Source: an uncultured Lachnospiraceae bacterium (GTDB lineage: Bacteria > Bacillota > Clostridia > Lachnospirales > Lachnospiraceae). Taken from it: DNA of 9,967 nucleotides. Numbering within the stretch: position 1 is the stretch's first letter; the number at the start of each line of letters is the position of its first letter. Shown piece after piece: positions 1 to 6,606 of the stretch. Position numbers and translations under genes: made by a program. The notes under the pieces are model-generated. The model searched no databases. It was not told the origin of the DNA and saw only the letters and a list, made by a program, of their open reading frames with translations. Location of the stretch: NCBI GenBank assembly GCA_902796045.1, contig CADBNQ010000168.1:1-9967 (forward strand), given 5' to 3'.

Positions 1-1
1 C

Positions 2-982
2 TACAAGGTGACAGAGTGGGTTCGCAATGACAGCCTGACCATGGTCAAGAACCCCAACTACTGGGGTGAAGAAGGAAGCGCTGACACAGTAAAGATCAAA
101 GTCTACCCGGAGGCCGCTTCCATGGATATGGCTTTCCAGAACGGCGAGATCGACATCCTCGACTGTGATTTCCTTGACGTCTCCAGCATAGAGTCAACCT
201 ACGGCAAGGATTATGCTGATCAGATGGTCTCCATCAACCGTCTTGGAACCTACGTCTTCTTTATCAATAATAACTTAAAGCCTCTTAAGGATGTCCGTGT
301 ACGCAAGGCCATCCAGATGGCTGTCGACCGCCAGGCTATCCTTGATTCTATCTTCGGAGGCAAGGGCGTTCTGGTAGACGGCATCTATCCGGCAGGCTCC
401 ATCGGCTACAGCGACAAAAACCAGGGATGGCTCAGCTATGATCCCGAAGGCGCAAAGGCACTCCTGAAGGAAGCCGGCTATGAGAAGGGATTTGACCTTG
501 AGCTGGCATCAGATTCCTCCGCATCTGAGAACCGTCTGAATATCCTCCAGATCGTCCAGCAGAACCTGCAGGATGTAGGCATCAACGCGCACATTGAAAG
601 CTATGATGAATCAAGCTGGCTGGCAAAGAGAAAGAGCGGTGAGATGAACAGCTTTACTTCCAACTGGACACTGGATTACAATGATCCGTCCAATATCATC
701 GAGCCCTTCTTCGGTTCGGAAGAAGCAACAAAAGGCCGTTCGATCAATTATAAGGATAAAGACGTCATGAAGCAGGTTGTAGAAGCCAGAGCCATCCTGG
801 ACGAGGATGAACGTCTGGATACCTACGCTGCCCTTGAAGATAAGATCGTCAAAGAAGATGCCGCCTGGGTACCCCTCTTTACACTGCAGCATCTGTATAT
901 CGTCAGTGACAAGATTGAGCACTTCACTCCCCACTGGGCAGGATACAGTGATTTCAATGTACTCGGCGTGGACATGAAATAA
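2..982 (+). CDS. ABC transporter substrate-binding protein, family 5 (DppA/OppA-like), C-terminal part
   Basis: This is the extracytoplasmic, probably lipid-anchored, receptor of the importer encoded just downstream. The reading frame is already open at base 2, so the gene is cut by the window edge. About 326 residues are present, whereas family members usually have about 520-550, so the signal peptide, lipobox and first lobe are missing here. Family hallmarks are clear: the opening YKVTEW, then NPNYWGE, AFQNGEIDI, and the stretch DVRVRKAIQMAVDR typical of SBP_bac_5. The segment WTLDYNDPSN (from base 665) matches the region where DppA-type proteins place an aspartate that contacts the peptide amino group, which mildly favours a peptide ligand. 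Nickel- or sugar-binding relatives share this fold, so the ligand remains open. The gene ends in tandem in-frame stops, TAA then TAG, 37 bases before the first permease. The family call is secure; substrate specificity is inference. Confidence 0.95.
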   Translation, partial: YKVTEWVRNDSLTMVKNPNYWGEEGSADTVKIKVYPEAASMDMAFQNGEIDILDCDFLDVSSIESTYGKDYADQMVSINRLGTYVFFINNNLKPLKDVRVRKAIQMAVDRQAILDSIFGGKGVLVDGIYPAGSIGYSDKNQGWLSYDPEGAKALLKEAGYEKGFDLELASDSSASENRLNILQIVQQNLQDVGINAHIESYDESSWLAKRKSGEMNSFTSNWTLDYNDPSNIIEPFFGSEEATKGRSINYKDKDVMKQVVEARAILDEDERLDTYAALEDKIVKEDAAWVPLFTLQHLYIVSDKIEHFTPHWAGYSDFNVLGVDMK

Positions 983-987
983 TAGTT

Positions 988-1023
988 ATGAACCATTCCT
1001 TATATAAAGGAGAACCGGCATGA
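988..1023 (+). other. 11-codon open frame in the gap before the DppB-type permease
   Basis: An ATG at 988 opens a frame of 11 codons (MNHSLYKGEPA). Its TGA stop overlaps the ATG of the permease gene as ATGA. No Shine-Dalgarno sequence lies upstream of it, and the frame runs through the permease's own ribosome binding site. It is visible in the sequence but probably arises by chance. If it is translated, it could couple permease translation to the preceding gene. Confidence 0.15.
1006..1012 (+). promoter_or_regulatory. Ribosome binding site of the DppB-type permease
   Basis: AAAGGAG lies 7 bases before the ATG at 1020 and fixes that start. A very short CCTT/AAGG complementarity (998-1001 with 1007-1010) overlaps it, but a 4-bp stem is too weak to count as a regulatory structure. 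Confidence 0.75.
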
Positions 1024-1940
1024 AACAAGTAATATCCCGGCTGGCCAGCATGGTTATCGTCCTGATCGGCGTGATAGCTCTGATCTTCATCATGCTCCGG
1101 ATCGTGCCAGGCGACCCTGTCACCATCCTTCTGGGAGAGCATTACAGCCAGGAGACCATTGACAGGCTCACCCAGGCCATGAATCTGGATAAACCCATGA
1201 TAGAGCAGTTCTTTTACTATATCACCCATGCCATGCGCGGGGATCTGGGCGTGAGCTATACCATGAAGCGTCCGGTGACGGAGCTGATCCTGCAGGCCTT
1301 TCCCTATACACTCAGGCTGGCACTGATGGGGGTTGCCTTTGCCTGGACGATCGGTCTGATCTCCGGCATCATTTCCGCCATTACGCAGAACAAGGCCACG
1401 GACCGGCTCTTTATGACCTTTTCTCTGGCAGGAGTATCTCTGCCGATCTTTATGTCAGCTCTGCTGCTCCAGTACCTGTTTGCCTTCAGGTGGAAGCTGC
1501 TTCCGCTGACCAGCAGCGGGAGTCTTGTATCGATGATCCTCCCGGCCATTGCCCTGGGCTGGAACAGCGCCGGGACCATCGCGAGGATCTCCCGTTCCAG
1601 CCTTTTAGATGTGATGCAGGCAGATTACATAGATACGGCCAGGGCCAAGGGACTGTCAAAAAGAGCCGTGATCCTCAGACATGCATTGAAGAACTCCATG
1701 CTGCCGGTTATTACCATGATGGCGCTGCAGTTCTCCTCCATGATGTCCGGGGCCGTGATCACCGAGAGTATTTTTTCCATTCCCGGAATCGGACGGCTGG
1801 CAACCCAGGCGATCCAGAACCGGGATATGCCCCTCCTGCAGGGAACTGTTCTGTTCACTACGGTCCTGGTGATTCTGGGTAACCTGGTTGCGGATCTGCT
1901 GTATTCCGTCCTTGACCCGAGAATCCGCAAAGCAGTCTGA
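1020..1940 (+). CDS. ABC transporter permease, DppB/OppB type
   Basis: This is one of the two integral membrane subunits forming the channel of the peptide-type importer. The 306 residues match the usual family length. A first membrane helix (about 9-27) leads to an external segment with the family signature GDLGVSY (74-80). About five further helices follow. The cytoplasmic EAA coupling loop, DYIDTARAKGLSKRAVILRH (202-221), contacts the ATPase subunits. The PGIGRL (255-260) and DPRIR (299-303) motifs near the C-terminus are also typical. The start is set by an AAAGGAG site 7 bases upstream. The gene follows the binding-protein gene by 37 bases and precedes the second permease by 21, consistent with one transcript. 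Nothing looks truncated. The role as a BPD-type permease is firm; dipeptide rather than other small substrates is inferred from the operon type. Confidence 0.96.
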   Translation: MKQVISRLASMVIVLIGVIALIFIMLRIVPGDPVTILLGEHYSQETIDRLTQAMNLDKPMIEQFFYYITHAMRGDLGVSYTMKRPVTELILQAFPYTLRLALMGVAFAWTIGLISGIISAITQNKATDRLFMTFSLAGVSLPIFMSALLLQYLFAFRWKLLPLTSSGSLVSMILPAIALGWNSAGTIARISRSSLLDVMQADYIDTARAKGLSKRAVILRHALKNSMLPVITMMALQFSSMMSGAVITESIFSIPGIGRLATQAIQNRDMPLLQGTVLFTTVLVILGNLVADLLYSVLDPRIRKAV

Positions 1941-1961
1941 GTCAGGAGGAACATAGCTATT

Positions 1962-2858
1962 ATGACAGTAGATAATAACCAGCATCTCGCCGAGATCGGC
2001 GAGATGAATGGCCCAAAAGAGAAATTAATCAGAATGTGCCGGCAGAATCCTCTGGCTCTGATCTCCGCGGTGGTCATCCTGCTGATGATCCTGCTGGCCA
2101 TTCTGGCCCCGGTCATCGCACCCTACGGCGAGGCCCAGCAGGACCTGGCCGAGAGACTGCAGCCGCCCAGCGCGGCCCATCTTTTCGGCACCGATGAGCT
2201 GGGCCGTGATGTATTTACACGGATCCTCTATGGCAGCAGGATCTCTCTGGTCATAGGAATCATTCCATCGGCCATCTCTCTGGCGGTCGGTATCCTTATG
2301 GGACTGTCGGCAGGATATTTCGGAAGCTGGGTGGATTATCTGATCATGCGTCTTGCTGATGTCATGCTCTCCTTCCCCTCTCTCCTGCTCTCGATGGTTA
2401 TCATGTTTACCCTGGGACGGTATGCCAACTCGGTCCTGTGCATCTTTATCGCCTTGTCGATGGTTGGCTGGGCGAGCGTCGCCCGGGTTGTGCGGTCACA
2501 TACACTGAGTCTGAAGGAAGAAGAATATGTAGAAGCGGCACACTCAATCGGTGTCAGCAGCCCGACGATCCTGGTCAGGCATATCCTGCCCAACTGTGTC
2601 CCTTCACTGATTGTTCTCTACACTCTGAATGTCCCTTCCTGCATTCTTTCAGAAAGTACACTTTCTTTTCTGGGAATCGGCGTTCAGCCCCCCATGGCAT
2701 CCTGGGGCCTCATGATCAACCAGTCCAAACAGTTCCTGTTCACCAAGCCCTGGCTGGCACTGGCACCCAGCATCACGATCATGATCGTTGTCCTGGCTTT
2801 TAATTTCCTGGGAGACGGTTTGCGTGATGTTCTGGATCCCTATCTGCAGAGAGGATAG
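1962..2858 (+). CDS. ABC transporter permease, DppC/OppC type
   Basis: This is the second channel-forming membrane subunit, partner of the preceding permease. It has 298 residues, normal for the family. The N-terminal cytoplasmic tail is followed by a first helix (about 31-53) and the family segment FGTDELGRDVFTRILYGSR (75-93). Later come the EAA coupling loop EYVEAAHSIGVSSPTILVRH (188-207) and the closing motif FLGDGLRDVLDP (282-293). An AGGAGG site sits 12 bases before the chosen ATG, a slightly long spacing. A second in-frame ATG (codon 15, base 2004) has no such site, so the upstream start is preferred. A perfect 10-bp hairpin lies inside the first 15 codons, between these two candidate starts. 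The gene is followed after 10 bases by the first ATPase gene, whose weak ribosome site overlaps this gene's stop. Family assignment is firm; substrate is inferred. Confidence 0.96.
   Translation: MTVDNNQHLAEIGEMNGPKEKLIRMCRQNPLALISAVVILLMILLAILAPVIAPYGEAQQDLAERLQPPSAAHLFGTDELGRDVFTRILYGSRISLVIGIIPSAISLAVGILMGLSAGYFGSWVDYLIMRLADVMLSFPSLLLSMVIMFTLGRYANSVLCIFIALSMVGWASVARVVRSHTLSLKEEEYVEAAHSIGVSSPTILVRHILPNCVPSLIVLYTLNVPSCILSESTLSFLGIGVQPPMASWGLMINQSKQFLFTKPWLALAPSITIMIVVLAFNFLGDGLRDVLDPYLQRG
1983..2006 (+). repeat. Perfect inverted repeat at the start of the DppC-type gene
   Basis: The arms CATCTCGCCG (1983-1992) and CGGCGAGATG (1997-2006) are exact reverse complements separated by the 4-base loop AGAT. 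The stem is GC-rich and begins 21 bases into the coding sequence. No T-tract follows, so it is not an intrinsic terminator. In mRNA it could slow early translation or affect RNA stability. As DNA it is a possible protein-binding palindrome. Function is not shown. Confidence 0.6.
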
Positions 2859-2868
2859 GTAACTACTT

Positions 2869-3855
2869 ATGAACAGTGAGAAAATACTTGAGATCAGAGA
2901 TCTTCATACCAGTTTTTTTACAGACAAAGGGGTGGTCCGCGCAGTGAACGGCGTCGATCTGGAGATCGGGCCCGGACAGATCGTGGGCCTGGTGGGTGAA
3001 TCCGGCTGCGGGAAAAGTATGACAGCCAGATCAGTCATGGGCCTGGTCAGGTTCCCCGGAAAGATTGAGAGCGGGTCTATCCGTCTCAATGGAAAAGAAC
3101 TGACCGGACTTACGGAGAAAGAGCTTCGCTCGCTCTGCGGAGACGAAGTGTCCATGATCTTCCAGGAACCCATGACCTCACTGAATCCTGTCCTTCGTGT
3201 CGGCAGACAGGTTCAGGAGGCCGTTCTGGTCCACAATCAGTCTATTTCCAGAAAAGATGCCAGAAAGCAGGTCATTGACATGTTTGAACGGGTCGGGATC
3301 CCTGAGCCGGAGCAAAGATACAACTGCTACCCTCACGAACTCTCCGGCGGTCTCAGACAAAGAGTGATGATTGCCATGGCCATGATCTGCCGGCCCCGTC
3401 TGCTGATCGCGGACGAGCCTACAACAGCCCTGGATGTCACCATTGAGACCCAGATTCTTAACCTGATGCAGCAGCTGTGCAGGGAGACTCAGATGAGCGT
3501 CCTGATCATCACCCACAATCTGGGCATCGTCGCAGAGATCTGTGACTATGTCTATGTCATGTATGCCGGGAGGATCGTGGAGCACGCGCCAGTCTTCGAA
3601 CTATTTGACCATCCGGCTCACCCCTATACAAGAGGGCTGATGGCTTCCATCCCCCAGATTGGCCGCAATCCGGAATACCTTCATACCATACCAGGCGTAG
3701 TACCGAACCTCCTGCATCTTGGTGAAGGATGTGCTTTTGCCGGCCGGTGCGACTGCGCAGTGGACCGATGCAGCCGGGAGCTCCCGGAGATGGTTCACGT
3801 ACGTGAGGACCATGCAAGCCGATGTTTTATAATCTCTGACGCAGAATTCTCTTGA
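2869..3855 (+). CDS. Peptide-type ABC transporter ATP-binding protein, DppD/OppD type
   Basis: This is one of two cytoplasmic ATPases that power the importer. It has 328 residues, the usual length. All nucleotide-binding motifs are intact: Walker A GESGCGKS (43-50), Q-loop glutamine 99, signature LSGGLRQR (158-165), Walker B LLIADEP (178-184) with catalytic Glu183, and switch His216. The C-terminal oligopeptide-transporter extension begins with HPYTRGL (251-257). It holds cysteines 288, 294, 301 and 319, spaced C-x5-C-x6-C-x17-C. Related DppD proteins bind a [4Fe-4S] cluster in this region; an extra Cys296 is also present. The gene starts 10 bases after the permease stop with a modest AGGATAGG site, suggesting translational coupling to the upstream gene. 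It pairs with the next gene as a heterodimer. Function as transport ATPase is firm. Confidence 0.97.
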   Translation: MNSEKILEIRDLHTSFFTDKGVVRAVNGVDLEIGPGQIVGLVGESGCGKSMTARSVMGLVRFPGKIESGSIRLNGKELTGLTEKELRSLCGDEVSMIFQEPMTSLNPVLRVGRQVQEAVLVHNQSISRKDARKQVIDMFERVGIPEPEQRYNCYPHELSGGLRQRVMIAMAMICRPRLLIADEPTTALDVTIETQILNLMQQLCRETQMSVLIITHNLGIVAEICDYVYVMYAGRIVEHAPVFELFDHPAHPYTRGLMASIPQIGRNPEYLHTIPGVVPNLLHLGEGCAFAGRCDCAVDRCSRELPEMVHVREDHASRCFIISDAEFS

Positions 3856-3865
3856 TTTCCTTAAC

Positions 3866-3870
3866 GGAGG
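3866..3870 (+). promoter_or_regulatory. Ribosome binding site of the DppF-type ATPase
   Basis: GGAGG, within ACGGAGGAG, lies 7 bases before the ATG at 3878. It is the strongest Shine-Dalgarno match in the plus-strand operon and settles the start of the second ATPase gene. Confidence 0.8.
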
Positions 3871-3877
3871 AGAAGAA

Positions 3878-4864
3878 ATGATCAAACATGCGAATAGCGG
3901 ACAAGAGACAGAACCGGAGGTACTGCTTCGGGCCGAGAATATCACCAAAGAGTTTCCGGCGGGCAGAAAGAAGAGTGTTCATGCCCTTTCCGGTGTCAGT
4001 CTGGACCTGATCAAAGGGGAAACTCTTGCCCTGGTCGGTGAATCAGGCTGTGGGAAAAGCACCCTGGGACGAATCCTGCTCCACCTGCTCCCTCCGACAG
4101 AGGGCAGGGTCTTCTACAGGGGACAGGATGTCACAGATTTATCCGCACGGGAGTTTATGCCTTTTAGACAGCATATGCAGATGGTTTTCCAGGATCCCTA
4201 CGCAAGTCTTGACCCCAGGATGACCGTTGAAGAGATCATAGCGGAACCTCTCACAACCCATCATGTATGCGCCGGAAAGGCCGAGACAAGGGAGAAGGTC
4301 CTGAGTCTGATGGAGATTGCCGGGATACCGGGAGAATTCCTGCTGCGCTACCCCCACCAGTTCTCCGGCGGGCAGAGACAGAGAATCGGGATTGCCAGGG
4401 CGATCGCCCTTGACCCGGAGATCCTGATCTGTGATGAGCCGGTATCTGCTCTGGATGTATCGGTCCAGAGTCAGATTCTCAATCTTCTGAAACATTTGAA
4501 AGAGGAAATGAAGCTGACGAGCATGTTTATCGGACATGATCTTTCGGTGATCGATTTTATCGCTGACCGGGTGGCAGTCATGTTTCTTGGCAGGATCTGT
4601 GAGGTCGCCCCTAAGGAGGAGATCTACAGCAATCCGCTCCACCCCTACACCACTTTTCTTCTGGACGCCATCCCTCATGCGGATCCTCACAGGAGGAAGG
4701 ACCAACGGCTGATCCTTCAAGGAGAAGTACCCAGTCCGGTCAACCCGCCCAAAGGATGCTATTTTCATACCAGATGCCCTTATGCTACTGATCTGTGCAG
4801 ACAGGAAAGGCCGCAGATGAAGGAGTACGGGAAAGGACATCAGGCAGCCTGCCACAAGCTTTGA
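3878..4864 (+). CDS. Peptide-type ABC transporter ATP-binding protein, DppF/OppF type
   Basis: This is the second cytoplasmic ATPase of the importer and the partner of the DppD-type protein. It has 328 residues. The motifs are complete: Walker A GESGCGKST (54-62), Q-loop glutamine 105 in VFQDPYASLDPRMT, signature FSGGQRQR (162-169), Walker B ILICDEP (182-188) with catalytic Glu187, and switch His220. The FQDPYxSLDPR stretch is typical of the OppF/DppF branch. The C-terminal extension has HPYTTFLL (255-262) and cysteines 294, 300, 307 and 325, with the same C-x5-C-x6-C-x17-C spacing as its partner, consistent with a [4Fe-4S] site. It is the last gene of the plus-strand operon. Its final codons form the left arm of a strong hairpin and its TGA stop sits in the loop, so translation and termination signals overlap. 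Family and role are firm; substrate is inferred. Confidence 0.97.
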   Translation: MIKHANSGQETEPEVLLRAENITKEFPAGRKKSVHALSGVSLDLIKGETLALVGESGCGKSTLGRILLHLLPPTEGRVFYRGQDVTDLSAREFMPFRQHMQMVFQDPYASLDPRMTVEEIIAEPLTTHHVCAGKAETREKVLSLMEIAGIPGEFLLRYPHQFSGGQRQRIGIARAIALDPEILICDEPVSALDVSVQSQILNLLKHLKEEMKLTSMFIGHDLSVIDFIADRVAVMFLGRICEVAPKEEIYSNPLHPYTTFLLDAIPHADPHRRKDQRLILQGEVPSPVNPPKGCYFHTRCPYATDLCRQERPQMKEYGKGHQAACHKL

Positions 4865-4885
4865 GGCAGGCTGCCTGATTCTTTT
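4839..4885 (+). terminator. Rho-independent terminator shared by the two convergent operons
   Basis: A perfect 15-bp inverted repeat pairs 4839-4853 with 4865-4879 across an 11-base loop. On the plus strand the stem is followed by TCTTTT, a usable T-tract, so it should end the ABC transporter transcript. The TGA stop of the DppF-type gene (4862-4864) lies in the loop, and the left arm encodes that protein's last residues. On the minus strand the same stem begins 4 bases after the HdeD-like gene's stop. The sequence after it there (GTCCTTTCC) is a poor T-tract, so termination in that direction is likely weaker. Confidence 0.85.
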
Positions 4886-5426
4886 ACTGGATATAGATCA
4901 TCTTATTCTCTTTGAAGACGGCAGCAATCCTGATACAGGCCGAATAGATCAGCATGAGCGCGTAGGCAAAAACGGCCATGACAGGAAGACGGAGAAAGAA
5001 ACCGAACACAAGGACCGCTATCCCCATGATCACATGAGTGATCCCGTAGGCTGCCGTCAATCTCCAGTGGACAGCCCCTCTCCTTATCAGGTCATATGTC
5101 CTGAAGACGCCTACCATTCCTGTGATCACAGTCAGAAGCCCTATATAGGCGATCAGGTATATCCTGGGATCATCAATCAGGGACCTGGTCAGAATCCCCA
5201 GGTCCAGGAATATAAGCCCCCGATAGAGGACAGACTTTCCGCCGACCATGGATCTGGCCATGTCCAGATAATAAATCAGGGTCTGCACTCCGGTCAGGGT
5301 CAGGCCAATGCTGATGGCCGCCAGGACCAGGATGAGTCCTCTTCCCGGTGATACCATCAGTACGATTGCAAAGGCAATCTGCAGAATTCCAAATATGCAA
5401 TTCACTATACGGTCAAATCTGGTCAT
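4884..5426 (-). CDS. Small polytopic membrane protein, HdeD/DUF308-like
   Basis: This is a 180-residue, very hydrophobic protein with about six predicted membrane helices (roughly 7-25, 30-54, 67-82, 88-108, 124-145 and 148-171). Basic residues such as RTYDLIRRG sit in a loop between them. Length, helix number and the repeated short helices separated by small polar turns resemble the HdeD/DUF308 group. That group is defined by E. coli HdeD, linked to acid tolerance, but its biochemical role is generally unknown. No catalytic motif is visible. The start ATG overlaps the stop of the upstream hydrolase-like gene as ATGA, implying translational coupling, and it is the last gene of the minus-strand block. 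The family match is tentative because I judge it from topology and general pattern; its being a membrane protein is secure. Confidence 0.75.
   Translation of the reverse strand: MTRFDRIVNCIFGILQIAFAIVLMVSPGRGLILVLAAISIGLTLTGVQTLIYYLDMARSMVGGKSVLYRGLIFLDLGILTRSLIDDPRIYLIAYIGLLTVITGMVGVFRTYDLIRRGAVHWRLTAAYGITHVIMGIAVLVFGFFLRLPVMAVFAYALMLIYSACIRIAAVFKENKMIYIQ
5423..5426 (-). promoter_or_regulatory. ATGA stop/start overlap
   Basis: The ATG of the HdeD-like gene (5426-5424) and the TGA of the DUF6765-like gene (5425-5423) share bases. Such overlaps usually allow reinitiation by the terminating ribosome, and only a weak AAGGG lies upstream. This supports the chosen start and a coupled pair of genes. 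Confidence 0.8.
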
Positions 5427-6586
5427 TTTTTACTGCCCTTATCAATCAGGTTCTTAAAGAAATCCCTGATATCTTTCAATCCGTTGAATCTATAATCCGC
5501 CGGGTAGCCGGCCAGCAGGCTGCCTGAAGAGAAAATCCTGCTGGTGACCATGCTTTTCTGAGCCAGGGCTGCCATGATGAATCTTCCGAGCACTGTATCA
5601 TCCCGGCTGTCCTGGTCCGCCTCTACATACTCCTTTTCATATTTCTCTTCATCAAAATCTTCCAGGGCTCTCCCGGAGATCTCCACTCCAAGCTTCTTCC
5701 AGTCTTCTGAATCAAGCAGCCGCCGTACTTCGAAAATCTGCCGGATGGTCTCCTCCCAGGGACGGATGGCTTCCCGGTCATAGTGTCCCGTCTCAAATCT
5801 TCCGTCAGGGTCTCTCAGAGACTTGAGAGCATAGATCATCTGGCAGAAAGCATGCATATAATCTAAAGGATTATCCTTCATAATCTCCATATATCCGCCC
5901 CAGGAAGGCATATAGCGGTAGCGGGCATAGCTGTAATCGGGCAGATGTCCTGCTCTTCCATGTCCCAGGTTCATCATGGACCGTTCAGTTCCCTGATACA
6001 TGGTATTGGTATAGACCGCCCGGTCAGGACGGTCCTTTGTGACAGGATTGTGATTGAACTTTACGGCTTTTTCTACTTCCCTGTCGCCCTCCCGCATAAT
6101 CTCGTAGAAATAATAACCGGTGTTATTGATCACAAGAGAAGGAGTGCCTGCAAAATATCTGTGAGCCCATGTGTCGGCAAGGACATGCATGGCAATGCCC
6201 GCTGCCTCCGGTCCCTTTGCTCTGGCAAGTTCAACCGTATCCACAAGAAGTTCACTGTCGGTATTGCAGATCAGCCTGTATTTATGAAGGAACCTCCTGC
6301 TGCACTTTCCGGGACCTTGTGCATAGAGATCTCCGGGAAGAAAATGAAAAGAGGCCCATATCCTGGTGATCTCCTGCAGGCCCAAAAGAGAGGTGTCAGC
6401 CTCCATCATCTCAAGCTGAAGCTGGGTCGTAGCTGCAGATACCGGCCCACCGATCCTGTCCAGAAAGGTCTTTGTGCAGCGGTCGACAAACTGGGCGCAC
6501 CAGGCAATCTTTTCACTGTCCCTGCAGGAATACCCTGCAATCACAGCCGCACAATATGTTGCGTAATAATGAAAATCTATCTGCAT
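5423..6586 (-). CDS. DUF6765-like protein, candidate zinc-dependent hydrolase
   Basis: This is a 387-residue soluble protein without signal peptide or membrane segment. It begins MQIDFHYYATYCAAVIAGYS, which I recognise as typical of proteins annotated DUF6765 in Clostridia. The frame stays open to 6658, but the ATG at 6586 has an AGGAGA site 6 bases upstream, avoids a 52-base overlap with the preceding gene, and matches the family N-terminus. Candidate metal ligands are His6, Asp35, His81, the triplet His134-x3-Asp138-x3-His142 (in HVLADTWAH), His209 and His214. The H-x3-D-x3-H helix, with histidines before and after it, recalls the trinuclear zinc site of bacterial phospholipase C and S1/P1 nucleases. 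That link is my inference, not an established family function. The gene lies 20 bases after a membrane-protein gene and overlaps the next one by 4 bases, so it belongs to the minus-strand operon. It may act on a lipid or nucleotide, but no substrate can be named. Confidence 0.85.
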   Translation of the reverse strand: MQIDFHYYATYCAAVIAGYSCRDSEKIAWCAQFVDRCTKTFLDRIGGPVSAATTQLQLEMMEADTSLLGLQEITRIWASFHFLPGDLYAQGPGKCSRRFLHKYRLICNTDSELLVDTVELARAKGPEAAGIAMHVLADTWAHRYFAGTPSLVINNTGYYFYEIMREGDREVEKAVKFNHNPVTKDRPDRAVYTNTMYQGTERSMMNLGHGRAGHLPDYSYARYRYMPSWGGYMEIMKDNPLDYMHAFCQMIYALKSLRDPDGRFETGHYDREAIRPWEETIRQIFEVRRLLDSEDWKKLGVEISGRALEDFDEEKYEKEYVEADQDSRDDTVLGRFIMAALAQKSMVTSRIFSSGSLLAGYPADYRFNGLKDIRDFFKNLIDKGSKK

Positions 6587-6592
6587 GGTCTG

Positions 6593-6598
6593 TCTCCT
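6593..6598 (-). promoter_or_regulatory. Ribosome binding site deciding the start of the DUF6765-like gene
   Basis: AGGAGA on the minus strand lies 6 bases before the ATG at 6586. It sits in the 20-base gap after the preceding gene's stop. It selects this ATG over the in-frame ATG 72 bases further upstream, which would lie inside the preceding gene. Confidence 0.8.
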
Positions 6599-6606
6599 GC
6601 CAGCCT

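Noticed and set aside
998..1010. Small CCTT/AAGG hairpin overlapping the ribosome site of the DppB-type gene
   Set aside because: A 4-bp stem is too weak to sequester the site, and the pairing follows simply from the A/G-rich Shine-Dalgarno sequence.
4139..4855. Long minus-strand open frame (238 codons) opposite the DppF-type gene
   Set aside because: It lies entirely antisense to an ATPase with every conserved motif intact, its translation shows no recognisable domain, and it is explained by codon bias of the true gene.
5512..5544. 8-bp inverted repeat CCAGCAGG / CCTGCTGG
   Set aside because: It lies inside the DUF6765-like coding region with a 17-base loop and no T-tract, and such repeats are expected by chance at this base composition.
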